DNA of 64,000 nucleotides from contig JAGIAI010000009.1 in assembly GCA_017744935.1 (NCBI GenBank), forward strand, positions 62,001 to 126,000. The letters run 5' to 3'. This stretch comes from Variovorax sp. Lineage in GTDB: Bacteria; Pseudomonadota; Gammaproteobacteria; Burkholderiales; Burkholderiaceae_C. This document shows, in pieces, positions 8,013 through 17,307 of the stretch (position 1 is the first letter of the stretch; every line of letters starts with the position of its first letter). The notes beneath the pieces were generated by a model that saw only the letters and a program-made list of their open reading frames with translations, was not told the origin of the DNA and did no database searches. Position numbers and translations under genes: made by a program.

Positions 8013-9164
8013 TCAGCGCAATTCGCGCACCATGTTGCGCGCGATGACCGTCTGCTGGATCTGCGTGGTGCCTTCGTAGATGCGGAACAGGCGGACGTCG
8101 CGGTAGAAGCGCTCGATGCCGTATTCGCTCATGTAGCCGGCGCCGCCGAAGATCTGCACCGCGCGGTCGGCCACGCGGCCGCACATTTCCGATGCGAACA
8201 TCTTCGCGCACGAAGCCTCGGTGCTCACCGGCAACTTGTCGTCGCGGCGACGCGCCGCGTCCAGCACCATGCAGCGCGCGGCGTAGATTTCCGCCTTGCT
8301 GTCGGCCAGCATGGCCTGCACCAGCTGGAAGTTGGCGATGGCTTGGCCAAACTGCTTGCGCTCGACTGCGTAGTTCAGCGCCATGTCCAGCATGCGCTCG
8401 GCCACGGCCACGCACACCGCGGCAATGTGGATGCGCCCCTTCTCCAGCACCTTCATGGCGGTCTTGAAGCCCTGGCCTTCCTTCAGGCCGATGAGGTTGG
8501 CGGCGGGCACGCGCACGTTGTCGAAGATCACGTCGCAGGTGTGGGCGCCTTTCTGGCCCATCTTCTTGTCTCTCTTGCCGAAGCTGATGCCCGGCGTCTC
8601 CGCATCAACGATGAAGGCCGACACGCCGCCCGCGCCCTTGTCGGCCGGATTGGTGCGTGCCATCAGCGTGAAGATGCCGGCCTGCGGCGCATTGGTGATG
8701 AAGCGTTTGGTGCCGTTGACCACGTAGTGGTCGCCATCGAGGATCGCGGAGGTGCGCAGCGATGCGGCGTCGGAGCCTGCCTCGGGCTCGGTGAGGGCGA
8801 AGGAGGCCATGAGTTCGCCGGTCGCCAGGCGCGGCAGGTATTTCTCCTGCTGTTCGGGGGTTCCGTCGAACAGGATGCCTTGCGAGCCGATGCCCACGGT
8901 CGTGCCGATGAGCGAGCGGAACACCGGCGAGGCGCGGCACAGCTCGAACACCGCAAGCACCTCTTCTTCCATCGTCAACTGCAGGCCCCCGAACTGCTCC
9001 GGAATGGTCAGGCCGAACAGGCCCATGGCCTTCATGTCGTCGACGATGTCGGCGGGAATCTCGTCCGTTTCGGCCACGAGTTCCTCGTTGGGAACGAGTC
9101 GCTCGCGCACGAAGCGGGCGATGTTGTCCAGCAGGACGTTCAGTGTCTCTTGGTCTCTGATCAT
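8013..9164 (-). CDS. Acyl-CoA dehydrogenase
   Basis: FAD-dependent alpha,beta-desaturase for acyl-CoA, 383 residues from ATG 9164. Signature 1 is ALTEPEAGSDAASLR, the substrate loop is VNGTKRFITNA, and signature 2 is QIFGGAGYMSEYGIERFYRD. The catalytic base Glu lies in FRIYEGTTQIQ. A longer frame from TTG 9224 exists, but the added residues do not look like the family N-terminus. It converges on the enoyl-CoA hydratase, which would perform the next step, and is divergent from the MaoC gene at 9386. Confidence 0.95.
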   Translation of the reverse strand: MIRDQETLNVLLDNIARFVRERLVPNEELVAETDEIPADIVDDMKAMGLFGLTIPEQFGGLQLTMEEEVLAVFELCRASPVFRSLIGTTVGIGSQGILFDGTPEQQEKYLPRLATGELMASFALTEPEAGSDAASLRTSAILDGDHYVVNGTKRFITNAPQAGIFTLMARTNPADKGAGGVSAFIVDAETPGISFGKRDKKMGQKGAHTCDVIFDNVRVPAANLIGLKEGQGFKTAMKVLEKGRIHIAAVCVAVAERMLDMALNYAVERKQFGQAIANFQLVQAMLADSKAEIYAARCMVLDAARRRDDKLPVSTEASCAKMFASEMCGRVADRAVQIFGGAGYMSEYGIERFYRDVRLFRIYEGTTQIQQTVIARNMVRELR

Positions 9165-9241
9165 GGCGTGAGGTGCTTGGGTGAACGACTCGACATGCTC
9201 ATGCCACGGCGACACGCTCGTCAATGCGTTGCTTCTTCATG

Positions 9242-9256
9242 TTCCGTACATCGGAA
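9242..9256. promoter_or_regulatory. Perfect palindrome TTCCG-N5-CGGAA in divergent promoter
   Basis: TTCCGTACATCGGAA lies between the acyl-CoA dehydrogenase start (9164, minus) and the MaoC start (9386, plus). It has the 15-bp geometry of IclR-family operators. Its centre is 68 bases from the centre of the second site at 9310-9324. Confidence 0.5.
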
Positions 9257-9309
9257 TTGCATGCGAGTGGCATTCGCAGCGTTGTCCCAGGCGCGTAGCT
9301 CCAAAGTAA

Positions 9310-9324
9310 TTCCAAGGTACGGAA
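9310..9324. promoter_or_regulatory. Second TTCC(G)-N5-CGGAA site in divergent promoter
   Basis: TTCCAAGGTACGGAA has one arm mismatch. With the site at 9242 it places the longer inverted pair TGTTCCGTAC / GTACGGAACA across the promoter region. Related sequences occur again at 26131 and 26310. Confidence 0.45.
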
Positions 9325-9385
9325 CAACTGATCAGGCCGCATTGCGGCGAGGAAGTGCGTGCGTCATCGTTGAGGGCATCAAGCC

Positions 9386-10267
9386 ATGAACACGCCATTC
9401 AATCCTCACGCACTGCTGTCTCGTCGCTTCGCGCCGATCGAGCATATCTACACGCTTCGCGACTCCCAGCTCTATGCGCTGGGCATCGGCCTGGGCGCGG
9501 AGCCGCTCGACGAGAAACAACTCAGCTATCTGTATGAAGGGGTGGAGGGGCAATCGCTGCGCGCTGTGCCGACCATGGCCAACGTGCTGGCCTATCCAGG
9601 CTTCTGGGCACGCGAGCCCGACACCGGCATCGACTGGCGCAAGCTCGTGCATGCGGAGCAGGAGATCGTGCTGCACAAGCCACTGCCGGCAAGCGGCTGC
9701 GTAGTGGGGCACAACCGCATCACGGCGCTGTGGGACAAGGGACCCGGCAAGGGCGCACTGATGCAGCAGCAACGCGAGGTGCGCGGCGGCACCAGTGGCG
9801 CGTTGCTGGCGACGGTGACGCAGCTGACGCTGTTGCGTGGCAATGGTGGCTTCGGTGCGGGCGGTAGCGAGGGCGCACCGCCCGCGCCGCATGCCTTGCC
9901 CGACCGCGCGCCGGATCGGGTCCACGACGCCCGCAGCCTGCCTCAGGCCGCGCTCATCTATCGACTCAGTGGCGACCTCAATCCGCTGCATGCCGACCCG
10001 ACCGTGGCACGCGCGGCCGGCTTCGAGCGCCCCATCCTGCACGGCATGGCCACCATGGGATTCGCCGCGCACGCCGTACTTGCGGCGGTGCTGGACTACG
10101 ACGCCGCGCGCTTCGCAGGCATGCGCGTGCGCTTCACCGCGCCGGCTCTGCCGGGCGACACGCTGCGCACCGAGATGTGGTTGGACGGCAATGTGGTGTC
10201 GCTGCGCACCACGGCGCTGGAGCGCGGCGCGGTGGTGCTGAACAACTCGCGCGTCGACCTGCGCTGA
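9386..10267 (+). CDS. MaoC-like (R)-enoyl-CoA hydratase, double hotdog
   Basis: A 293-residue protein resembling the hydratase 2 region of peroxisomal multifunctional enzyme. The N-terminal half is a degenerate hotdog domain. The C-terminal half carries the hydratase-2 motif IYRLSGDLNPLHADPTVA with the catalytic Asp and His, followed by FERPILHGMATMGFAAHAV. It should hydrate trans-2-enoyl-CoA to the (R)-3-hydroxyacyl-CoA. It heads a run with an SDR and a thiolase, which together give the lower beta-oxidation steps. Confidence 0.9.
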   Translation: MNTPFNPHALLSRRFAPIEHIYTLRDSQLYALGIGLGAEPLDEKQLSYLYEGVEGQSLRAVPTMANVLAYPGFWAREPDTGIDWRKLVHAEQEIVLHKPLPASGCVVGHNRITALWDKGPGKGALMQQQREVRGGTSGALLATVTQLTLLRGNGGFGAGGSEGAPPAPHALPDRAPDRVHDARSLPQAALIYRLSGDLNPLHADPTVARAAGFERPILHGMATMGFAAHAVLAAVLDYDAARFAGMRVRFTAPALPGDTLRTEMWLDGNVVSLRTTALERGAVVLNNSRVDLR

Positions 10268-10311
10268 CGCATTCGCATACCCGAACACGAGACACGACAA
10301 GGAGCAATCGA

Positions 10312-11061
10312 ATGGATCTGGGACTCAAGGACAAAGTGGCCATCGTCACCGGCTCGGCGCGCGGCCTGGGCGCGGCGACTGCACGAAGGCTGGCCGAGGA
10401 GGGCGCGAAGGTCGTCATTACCGACATCAACGCCGAACTCGCGCAGGCCACGGCCAAGGCGCTGCAGGCCGAAGGGCTGGCCGCGCACTGCATCGTGGGT
10501 GACATCACCAATGGAGTCGATGTGCAGCGTGTGGTGGATGAAGCCGTGGCGCACTTCGGCGGGGTGCACATCCTGGTGAACAACGCCGGCGCGCCGCGCG
10601 ACAAGTACCTGGTCAAGATGAGCGAGGACGATTGGGACTTCGTGATGGCCGTGATGCTCAAGGGCGCCTTCCTGGCGACCAAGGCCGTCATGCCGCACTT
10701 CATCGAACAGGGCTGGGGCCGCGTGATCAACATCAGCTCGCGCGCGCACCTGGGCAACCCCACGCAGGCCAACTACTCGGCCGCGAAGGCCGGGCTGATC
10801 GGCATGGCCAAGGCGCTGTCGAAGGAGGAGGGCCGCTACGGCGTCACCTGCAACTGCGTGGCGCCCGGCTTCATGGAAACCGAGATGGTGCAGGCCCTGT
10901 CGACCTACGAAACCATCAAGGACGCAGCCGTCGCCGCCCAGCCCATCAAGCGCGTGGGCAAGCCCGCCGACATCGCGGACGCGGTGGCCTTCCTGGCCAG
11001 CGAACGCGCCGGCTTCATCAGCGGCGAAGTGCTGCACGTCACCGGCGGGCGCTACGGCTGA
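10312..11061 (+). CDS. SDR family oxidoreductase (FabG-like, probable 3-hydroxyacyl-CoA dehydrogenase)
   Basis: A 249-residue classical SDR with cofactor motif TGSARGLG, NNAG, active-site Ser in INISSRAHLG and an intact YSAAK motif, in contrast to the SDR at 6312. AAGGAG at 10299-10304 fixes the ATG at 10312. From its position between the MaoC hydratase and the thiolase it probably oxidises a 3-hydroxyacyl-CoA to the 3-ketoacyl-CoA (inference). Confidence 0.92.
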   Translation: MDLGLKDKVAIVTGSARGLGAATARRLAEEGAKVVITDINAELAQATAKALQAEGLAAHCIVGDITNGVDVQRVVDEAVAHFGGVHILVNNAGAPRDKYLVKMSEDDWDFVMAVMLKGAFLATKAVMPHFIEQGWGRVINISSRAHLGNPTQANYSAAKAGLIGMAKALSKEEGRYGVTCNCVAPGFMETEMVQALSTYETIKDAAVAAQPIKRVGKPADIADAVAFLASERAGFISGEVLHVTGGRYG

Positions 11062-11186
11062 CAAGACATGAATAAACCTACTGCGCAAGCCGATCTCGCG
11101 CCTGCGGTCCTCGCCGTAATTCAGTACGGCTGCGGTTCTTCACGCCTTGTTCACCGCCAAACAACGTATTCCTGAGGATTCAGATC

Positions 11187-12392
11187 ATGAAGAGAGCTGC
11201 AATCGTTTCGCCGCTGCGCACGCCCGTCGGGTCCTATGGCGGCGCCCTGAAACCCGTGCCCGTGGAAGAACTGGGCGCCACCGTCGTGCGTGCGATCGTG
11301 GAGCGTACGGGCATCGACCCCGCCCGCATCGAGGACGTGGTGTTCGCGCAGAGCTACACCAACGGCGAGACGCCCTGCACCGGCCGCTGGGTGGCGCTAC
11401 AGGCGGGCCTGCCCATCGAGGTGGCCGGCATGCAGCTGGATCGCCGATGCGGCGGCGGCGTGCAGGCTCTGGCCACCGCCGCGATGATGGTGCAGACCGG
11501 CGCGGCGGACGTCGTGGTGGCCGGCGGCGCCGAGAGCATGAGCAACGTCGAGTACTACACCACCGACATGCGCTGGGGCAAGCGTGCCGGCTCGGTCACG
11601 CTGCACGACCGGCTCGACCGGGGCCGCGAGCGCTCACAGCCCGAATCGCGCTTTGGCCGCATCAGCGGGATGATCGAGACGGCAGAGAACCTGGCGCGCG
11701 ACTACGGCATTTCGCGCGAAGCCTCCGACGCCTTTGCCGCGCGTAGCCATCGCAATGCAGCTGCGGCATGGGCGCAAGGTCGCTTCGCCGACGAGATCGT
11801 CAACGTGCAGGTGCCTCAGCGCAAGGGCGATGCGCTGGTGTTCGACAAGGACGAAGGCGTGCGCGGTGATACCACGGCCGATAGCCTGGCCAAGCTGCGG
11901 CCCATCACGAGGGACGGCGTGGTCACCGCCGGCAATGCCTGCCAGCAGAACGACGCGGCCGCTGCCTGCCTGGTCGTCGCCGAGGACAAGCTGGAGCAGC
12001 TGGGCCTCACGCCGATCGGCTGGCTGGTGGGCTGGGCCGCCGCCGGCTGCGAGCCCTCGCGCATGGGCATCGGCCCTGTACCTGCCGTGCAGAAGCTGCT
12101 GCAGCGTACCGGCCTGCGCTTCGACCAGATGGACCTCATTGAACTGAACGAGGCATTCGCCTGCCAGGCGCTGGCCTGCGTGAAGGGCTGGGGCAGCTCC
12201 ATGGACGAGCTGGAGAACCGCCTGAACGTCAACGGGTCGGGCATTTCGCTGGGACATCCTGTGGGCGCGACCGGCGTGCGAATCGTGACCACGCTGCTGC
12301 ATGAGCTGCAGCGGCGTAAGGCGCGCTACGGACTGGAAACGATGTGCATCGGCGGCGGGCAGGGTATCGCAGCAATCTTCGAACGAGCCTGA
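11187..12392 (+). CDS. Acetyl-CoA C-acyltransferase (thiolase)
   Basis: Cleaves 3-ketoacyl-CoA with CoA, or runs in reverse. Of its 401 residues, the nucleophile is Cys88 in LDRRCGGGVQA, the catalytic His357 is in LGHPVGATG and the second Cys387 is in CIGGGQG. The usual SG after the first Cys is replaced by GG, a common variation. It follows the SDR after 125 bases, and the synthetase gene starts 51 bases downstream. Confidence 0.95.
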   Translation: MKRAAIVSPLRTPVGSYGGALKPVPVEELGATVVRAIVERTGIDPARIEDVVFAQSYTNGETPCTGRWVALQAGLPIEVAGMQLDRRCGGGVQALATAAMMVQTGAADVVVAGGAESMSNVEYYTTDMRWGKRAGSVTLHDRLDRGRERSQPESRFGRISGMIETAENLARDYGISREASDAFAARSHRNAAAAWAQGRFADEIVNVQVPQRKGDALVFDKDEGVRGDTTADSLAKLRPITRDGVVTAGNACQQNDAAAACLVVAEDKLEQLGLTPIGWLVGWAAAGCEPSRMGIGPVPAVQKLLQRTGLRFDQMDLIELNEAFACQALACVKGWGSSMDELENRLNVNGSGISLGHPVGATGVRIVTTLLHELQRRKARYGLETMCIGGGQGIAAIFERA

Positions 12393-12443
12393 CTCGCACG
12401 AGGGTTCTTTTCGCCACAGCAACGAGACAAAGAGACAGCAACT

Positions 12444-14390
12444 ATGAGCACCGAGACGAACACCTGGAAGCCCGGCCCCGCGCAGTTGCAGGAGTCGGGC
12501 ATTGCGCAACTCATGCGCGCTCTCGGCACGGTCCGCTACGAAGACCTGCAGGCCCTATCGAACAACGAGCCGGCGCGCTACTGGGCCGAGATCATCAAGT
12601 TCTGCCAGATCAACTGGGACATGCCCCCCAGCGGTCATGTGGACCTGAGCGCCGGCCCCGAGTTTCCGAAGTGGTTCCCGGGCGGGCGGCTCAACTGGGC
12701 CAACATCGTGTTGGACTGGAGCAAGCGACCCGATACGAGGGACAAGCTCGCCGTGGTGGCCGAGAGCGAGGACGGCAGCGTGAAGTCGGCGACCTATGCG
12801 CAGCTCGCAGCGCTCGTGGGCCAGTTCACCGCCGGGCTGGCGGCGCAGGGCATCCAGCGCGGCGACCGCGTTGGCCTGCTGATGGCCAACGGGTTGGAAG
12901 CCACCGTCTCGCTGCTGTCCCTCGTGTCGCTGGGCGCCGTGGTCGTGCCGCTGTTCAGCGGCTTCGGCGTGGATGCCATCGTGGCGCGCCTGTCGGCGGC
13001 CGAGGCAGTGGCGGCCATTGCGTCCACCGGCTTCTCGCGCCGCACCAAGCGCGTGAACGTCGAGGGCGCGCTGCGCGACGCCTGGCGCCAGCTGCCCACG
13101 GTGCGCAACGTCATCTGGAAGCGCACGGGCGACGAGACGCTGTCCGACCCGCGCGACCTCGACTGGCAGGGCGTGCTGGATGGCGCGAAGGGACAGACGC
13201 TCGCGCCGGTGGTGCTCGCTTCCGATGCCCCCTTCATGGTCATCTACACCTCGGGGACGACGGGCAAGCCCAAGGGCGTCGTGCACAGCCATGGCAGCTT
13301 CCCGATCAAGATCGCGCACGACGCGGTGGTGCACTTCGACGTGCATCCCGGCGATGTGTTCAGCTGGCCCTCCGACATGGGTTGGATCGCCGGCACGCTG
13401 GTGCTGGGCTGCGCGCTGCTGCGAGGCGCGACGCTCGTGTGCTACGACGGCGCGCCCGACTACCCGGACTGGTCGCGTATGTCGAAGCTGGTGGAGCGGC
13501 ACAAGGTCACGCACTATGGCTCGGCGCCCACGCTCATCCGCGGGCTGGCCAGCAACGAGGCGCTGGCATTGCAGGGCGATGTCTCGTCCGTGCGCCTGCT
13601 CATCACTGCCGGCGAGGGCATCGACCCCGAGCATTTCAGCTGGTTCCAGCGCACTTTCGGGCGCGGTACGCAGCCGCTGATCAACTACACCGGCGGGACC
13701 GAGGTTTCGGGTGCGTTGTTGTCCAGCGTGGTGGTGCGGCCGATTCCGCCCAGCGGCTTCAATACGACGTCGCCGGGCGTCGACGTCGACGTGGTCGACA
13801 GCGAAGGCCGGCCGGCCACCGGCGTAGTCGGCGAGTTGATTGTGCGCAAGCCCTTCATCGGTATGACGCAATCCTTCTGGCGCGACGACGAACGCTACCT
13901 GGACACCTACTGGCGCACCATCCCCGGGCTGTGGGTGCACGGCGACCTGGCACTGCGCCGCGAAGATGGCAACTTCTTCATGATGGGGCGCTCCGACGAC
14001 ACGCTGAAGGTCGCGGGCAAGCGGCTCGGACCTGCCGAAGTGGAAGAGGTGGTGCTGGAACTGCACGAGGTGGCCGAAGCCGCTGCCATCGGGGTGGATG
14101 ACCCCGACAAGGGCCAGAAGCTGGTGGTATTCGTGGTGCCGGCGCCGGGCACAGGCGCAGAACGGTCCGCGCTGTCGTCGCAGGTGGCGCAGCATGTGGA
14201 CAAGCGGCTGGGTCGGCCCTTCCGGCCGAGCGCAGTGCATCCAGTGGCGCAACTGCCCAAGACGCGCAGTTCCAAGATCATGCGGCGTGTGATCCGCAGC
14301 GTCTACTGCAGCCTGCCGCCGGGCGACCTGTCCTCGCTGGACAACCCGGCTGCGCTGGACGAGATCAGGGCCGTGTCCGGCAAGGACTGA
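12444..14390 (+). CDS. AMP-forming acyl-CoA synthetase (acetyl/propionyl/acetoacetyl-CoA synthetase-like)
   Basis: Activates a carboxylic acid to its CoA thioester with ATP. It is 648 residues, the length of the Acs subgroup, with an N-terminal DUF3448-like extension (ARYWAEIIKFCQINWDM). The P-loop-like motif YTSGTTGKPKGVVHSHG, the YTGGTE motif, WVHGDLALR and the adenylation Lys in PKTRSSKIMRR are all present. Its place in a beta-oxidation-like run suggests that it activates the pathway substrate or an intermediate. Confidence 0.92.
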   Translation: MSTETNTWKPGPAQLQESGIAQLMRALGTVRYEDLQALSNNEPARYWAEIIKFCQINWDMPPSGHVDLSAGPEFPKWFPGGRLNWANIVLDWSKRPDTRDKLAVVAESEDGSVKSATYAQLAALVGQFTAGLAAQGIQRGDRVGLLMANGLEATVSLLSLVSLGAVVVPLFSGFGVDAIVARLSAAEAVAAIASTGFSRRTKRVNVEGALRDAWRQLPTVRNVIWKRTGDETLSDPRDLDWQGVLDGAKGQTLAPVVLASDAPFMVIYTSGTTGKPKGVVHSHGSFPIKIAHDAVVHFDVHPGDVFSWPSDMGWIAGTLVLGCALLRGATLVCYDGAPDYPDWSRMSKLVERHKVTHYGSAPTLIRGLASNEALALQGDVSSVRLLITAGEGIDPEHFSWFQRTFGRGTQPLINYTGGTEVSGALLSSVVVRPIPPSGFNTTSPGVDVDVVDSEGRPATGVVGELIVRKPFIGMTQSFWRDDERYLDTYWRTIPGLWVHGDLALRREDGNFFMMGRSDDTLKVAGKRLGPAEVEEVVLELHEVAEAAAIGVDDPDKGQKLVVFVVPAPGTGAERSALSSQVAQHVDKRLGRPFRPSAVHPVAQLPKTRSSKIMRRVIRSVYCSLPPGDLSSLDNPAALDEIRAVSGKD

Positions 14391-14393
14391 ACC

Positions 14394-15239
14394 ATGCCGC
14401 AGCAGCAGGGCACCGAGCGCATGGCGCGATCCTCCGCCTCTCCCGCGTCGGCGCGAGCCCGTGCGACCGAGGAGAAGGGCGGGCGCACGATGGTCACGCC
14501 CTTTGCCCGCGCCATGGAGCTGCTGTGGGCCTTCACCCCGCAGGACCGCTGGCTGGGCAACCGCGAGCTCGCGCAGCGCACGGGCCTGCCGCCCTCCACT
14601 GTCTCGCGCATCGCGCAGACCCTCGTGGTGCTGGGCTACCTGCACTACGACGCTGCCGAGCGCAAATACCGCCTCGCACCCCCGGTGCTGGCGCTTGGCT
14701 ACGGCGCCATTGCCAACTCGGGCGTGCAGCGCGCCGCGCGCAGGCAGATGCAGGCACTGGCGGACGAGCACCGGCTGCACGTCAACCTCAGCTCGCGCGA
14801 CAGGTTGGACTTGATCGTGCTCGAAAGCTGCAGCGGCGCAGGGGCGCCTCTAGCCCTAACTCTGCACGCAGGCGTGCGCGTGGGCATCGCATCCTCGCCC
14901 ATGGGCTGGGCGCTACTGGCAGCGCTGCCGGAGTTGGAGCGCTACTACCTGCTGGAGAACGTGGAGCGTCGAATGCCGCGCGAGTGGCCACGGCTGCGCC
15001 GTCGGTCCAGCGAGGCCATCGCGCAGGTGCACCAGCTGGGCTTCTGTACCTCACTGGGCGAATGGGATGCCGAGCTGGGCATCATCGCCGCGCCGCTGCT
15101 GGTCGAACACCACGCGCCGCTGGTGGTTGCGTGCGTAGGGTCCAGTGCGCAGATGACGCGCGCTCGGGTGGAGCGCGAACTCGGGCCGAAGCTTCTGGCC
15201 GCCGTTTCGGCGGTGCAGCAGAAGGTGAGCGAATCATGA
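14394..15239 (+). CDS. IclR family transcriptional regulator 1
   Basis: Winged-helix DNA-binding N-terminus (about residues 35-95: FARAMELLWAF, GNRELAQRTGLPPSTVSRIA, LGYLHYDAAERKYRLAP) and an IclR effector-binding C-terminus ending in a region with LGEWDAELGIIAAPLLV. The start at 14394 gives a long basic N-tail; ATGs at 14418 and 14490 are alternatives. It begins three bases after the synthetase stop codon and overlaps the next IclR gene by ATGA, so both are probably co-transcribed. It likely controls this catabolic island. Confidence 0.93.
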   Translation: MPQQQGTERMARSSASPASARARATEEKGGRTMVTPFARAMELLWAFTPQDRWLGNRELAQRTGLPPSTVSRIAQTLVVLGYLHYDAAERKYRLAPPVLALGYGAIANSGVQRAARRQMQALADEHRLHVNLSSRDRLDLIVLESCSGAGAPLALTLHAGVRVGIASSPMGWALLAALPELERYYLLENVERRMPREWPRLRRRSSEAIAQVHQLGFCTSLGEWDAELGIIAAPLLVEHHAPLVVACVGSSAQMTRARVERELGPKLLAAVSAVQQKVSES

Positions 15240-16027
15240 GTGCGACTATGGCGACGCCTTCCGAGGGCGTGTTGACCGTCGCACGCGGCATGCAGGTCTT
15301 GCGCGCCTTCCGCTCCGATCGTGCATCGCTGTCCAACGCGGAGCTGGTGCGGCGCACCGGCCTGTCCAAGGCCACGGTGTCGCGGCTCACCACCACCTTG
15401 CTGCAACTGGGCGCATTGCGTCGAGTGGCCGGCGGGAGGGAATTCGAACTTGGCGCGGCGCCGGTCGGTATCGGCCATGCCTATATCGCTGGAAGCGATC
15501 TGCTCGAGCGGGTCAATCCCTTCCTGCAAGAGCTGGCGGACCGGCTCAACGTGTCGGTGGCGCTGGCCGTCCGCGACGACCTGGAGATGCTCTACCTGGG
15601 CTACCGGGTCGGGCACAAGGTGGCCACGCTGCGCCTGGGTCAGGGCTCGGTGCTGCCCTTGGGCACCACGTCGATCGGACATGCGTACCTGTGGGGTCTG
15701 CCGCCGGCCGAGCGCGCACCGCTGATCGCGGCGCTGCTGCGTGCCTACGGCGCCAACGCGGGCCAGGTCGAACGGGTCATGCAGGAGAGCTTTTGCGACC
15801 TGGAGAGCACCGGCACCTGCGCGGTGCTGGCGGGCTACCAACGCGACGCCTACGGCGTGGCGCTGCCCGTGCGGGTAGGCCGGCGCGGCATCGTCATGGG
15901 CCTTAGCTGCGGCAAGGCCGATGTGCAGCCCGATCTGGCCGCTGAGCAGCGACGCATTGCGCCAGTGCTGCGCAAGGCCGCGAAGGAACTTGAAAAACTG
16001 ATGGCCGACTTCGACGGCGAACCATGA
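15236..16027 (+). CDS. IclR family transcriptional regulator 2
   Basis: A 263-residue IclR protein with the recognition helix in LSNAELVRRTGLSKATVSRL and the wing in RVAGGREFELG, then the effector domain with IGHAYLWGLP and the late SFCDLESTG...AVLAGYQRDAYGVALPV. It overlaps the first IclR gene (ATGA) and is followed after 12 bases by a CoA-transferase. Two tandem IclR genes fit the two classes of palindrome seen here (TTCGN and TTCCG half-sites), but the pairing is a guess. Confidence 0.94.
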   Translation: MSATMATPSEGVLTVARGMQVLRAFRSDRASLSNAELVRRTGLSKATVSRLTTTLLQLGALRRVAGGREFELGAAPVGIGHAYIAGSDLLERVNPFLQELADRLNVSVALAVRDDLEMLYLGYRVGHKVATLRLGQGSVLPLGTTSIGHAYLWGLPPAERAPLIAALLRAYGANAGQVERVMQESFCDLESTGTCAVLAGYQRDAYGVALPVRVGRRGIVMGLSCGKADVQPDLAAEQRRIAPVLRKAAKELEKLMADFDGEP

Positions 16028-16039
16028 AGGCAAGGTGCA

Positions 16040-17224
16040 ATGAACAAAGTATTGGAAGGCGTGAAGGTCCTGGACTTCGGCCGTTTCATCGCGGGGCCGT
16101 ACTGCGCGGCGCTGCTGGCGGACTTCGGCGCGGAGGTGATCCGCATCGACCGCGTGGGCGGCAGTGAGGACCGTTTCATCGTGCCCGTTTCGGAGGAAGG
16201 CGAGGGCGCGCTGTTTCTGCAGGTCAATCGAAACAAGCGCTCGCTGAGCCTGGAGATCGACACACCGGAGGGCAAGGAGGTGATGAACCGCCTGCTGCGC
16301 AGCGCCGATGTGGTCATCGCCAACATGCCGCCCAAGACCATCGCGAGTCTGGGCCTGGACTACGAGAGCCTGTGCAAGGTCAAGCCCGACATCATCCTCA
16401 CTGCGTCGTCGGCCTTCGGGTCGTCGCCCACCATGCGCGACCGCATCGGCTTCGACGGCGTAGGGCAGGCCATCAGCGGTGCAGTTCACATCACCGGCGA
16501 GACCGACCGGCCCACCAAGTTCATGGTGCCCATCGTGGACTTCGCCACCGCGATGTCGTGCGCGCTCGGCACCGTGATGGCGCTGTACGAACGGAAGGCG
16601 AGCGGCAAGGGGCAGGAGGTGGGCGCCTCACTGCTGCAAACCGCGCTCAACTTCTCCAGCGGCGCGCTGATCGAGGAGGCCGTGTTGCGCCTGAACCGGG
16701 GCGGCACCGGCAACCGTGCGCCGCAGTACGCCCCATCGGACATCTTCAAGACCAAGGACGGCTGGATCATCACGCAGGTGATCGGCCCCGCGATGTTCAA
16801 GCGCTGGGCGCGCCTGGTGGGCAAGCCGGAGCTGGTGGAAGACGAACGCTTCAAGGATGACCTGAGCCGGGGCGAGCATGGCGAGCTGCTGAGCGCCTGG
16901 ATGTCCGAGTGGTGCGCGCAGTACACGCGCGACGAGGCGCTCGCTCATATGGAAGAGGCGCGCATTCCGGCTGGGCCGGTCTACTCGCCGCGCCAGGTGC
17001 TGGACGACGAGGCCATCCGTGCGTCGGGCGCTTTTCATCCGGTGCAGTACCCGGGCATCCCGGAGCCCGTGCCGCTGGTTTCCGCACCGATCTCGCTTTC
17101 GCGTACACCGCCGACCATCGAGCGTCGGCCGCCAAAGGCCGGCGAGCACACTGACGAGATCCTGCATGAGCTGGGTTATTCGACCAGTGACATCGCAGGA
17201 CTGCGTGAGCGAAGGGTCGTGTAG
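16040..17224 (+). CDS. Family III CoA-transferase (CaiB/BaiF), third copy
   Basis: A 394-residue CoA-transferase: LEGVKVLDFGRFIAGPYCAA, AEVIRIDRVGGSEDRF, VNRNKRSLSLEI, RIGFDGVGQAISGAVHITGE with the likely catalytic Asp, and the C-terminal PPKAGEHTDEILHELGYS. It is the last gene of the MaoC-SDR-thiolase-synthetase-IclR run, only 12 bases after the IclR gene. Three such transferases within 17 kb suggest several CoA hand-overs in one pathway. Confidence 0.94.
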   Translation: MNKVLEGVKVLDFGRFIAGPYCAALLADFGAEVIRIDRVGGSEDRFIVPVSEEGEGALFLQVNRNKRSLSLEIDTPEGKEVMNRLLRSADVVIANMPPKTIASLGLDYESLCKVKPDIILTASSAFGSSPTMRDRIGFDGVGQAISGAVHITGETDRPTKFMVPIVDFATAMSCALGTVMALYERKASGKGQEVGASLLQTALNFSSGALIEEAVLRLNRGGTGNRAPQYAPSDIFKTKDGWIITQVIGPAMFKRWARLVGKPELVEDERFKDDLSRGEHGELLSAWMSEWCAQYTRDEALAHMEEARIPAGPVYSPRQVLDDEAIRASGAFHPVQYPGIPEPVPLVSAPISLSRTPPTIERRPPKAGEHTDEILHELGYSTSDIAGLRERRVV

Positions 17225-17226
17225 AT

Positions 17227-17243
17227 GCTGCCTGCGAGGCAGC
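17227..17243. terminator. Stable hairpin after the CoA-transferase stop
   Basis: GCTGCCT-GCG-AGGCAGC forms a perfect 7-base-pair stem directly after the stop codon at 17224, between convergent genes. There is no T-run, so it may be a 3'-end stabiliser rather than an intrinsic terminator. Confidence 0.35.
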
Positions 17244-17307
17244 GCTGTGAACCCGTGCGGAACCTGATCCGTGGCGTCGTGGTCCCTGAAAGTGCATGGC
17301 TCAAAGC

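Noticed and set aside
9165..9224. TTG start for the acyl-CoA dehydrogenase
   Set aside because: The added 20 residues are not family-like and the region holds the divergent promoter.
7902..9389. A 495-codon plus-strand frame
   Set aside because: Antisense to the acyl-CoA dehydrogenase with intact motifs; no resemblance to a protein family.
11114..11129. Dyad CCGTA-ATTCAG-TACGG between the SDR and thiolase genes
   Set aside because: Spacing differs from the IclR-type 5-5-5 sites and the stem is too weak for a terminator; it may be chance.
12555..14780. A 741-codon open frame on the minus strand
   Set aside because: It lies antisense to the acyl-CoA synthetase and IclR genes, has no family resemblance and is a typical high-GC shadow frame.
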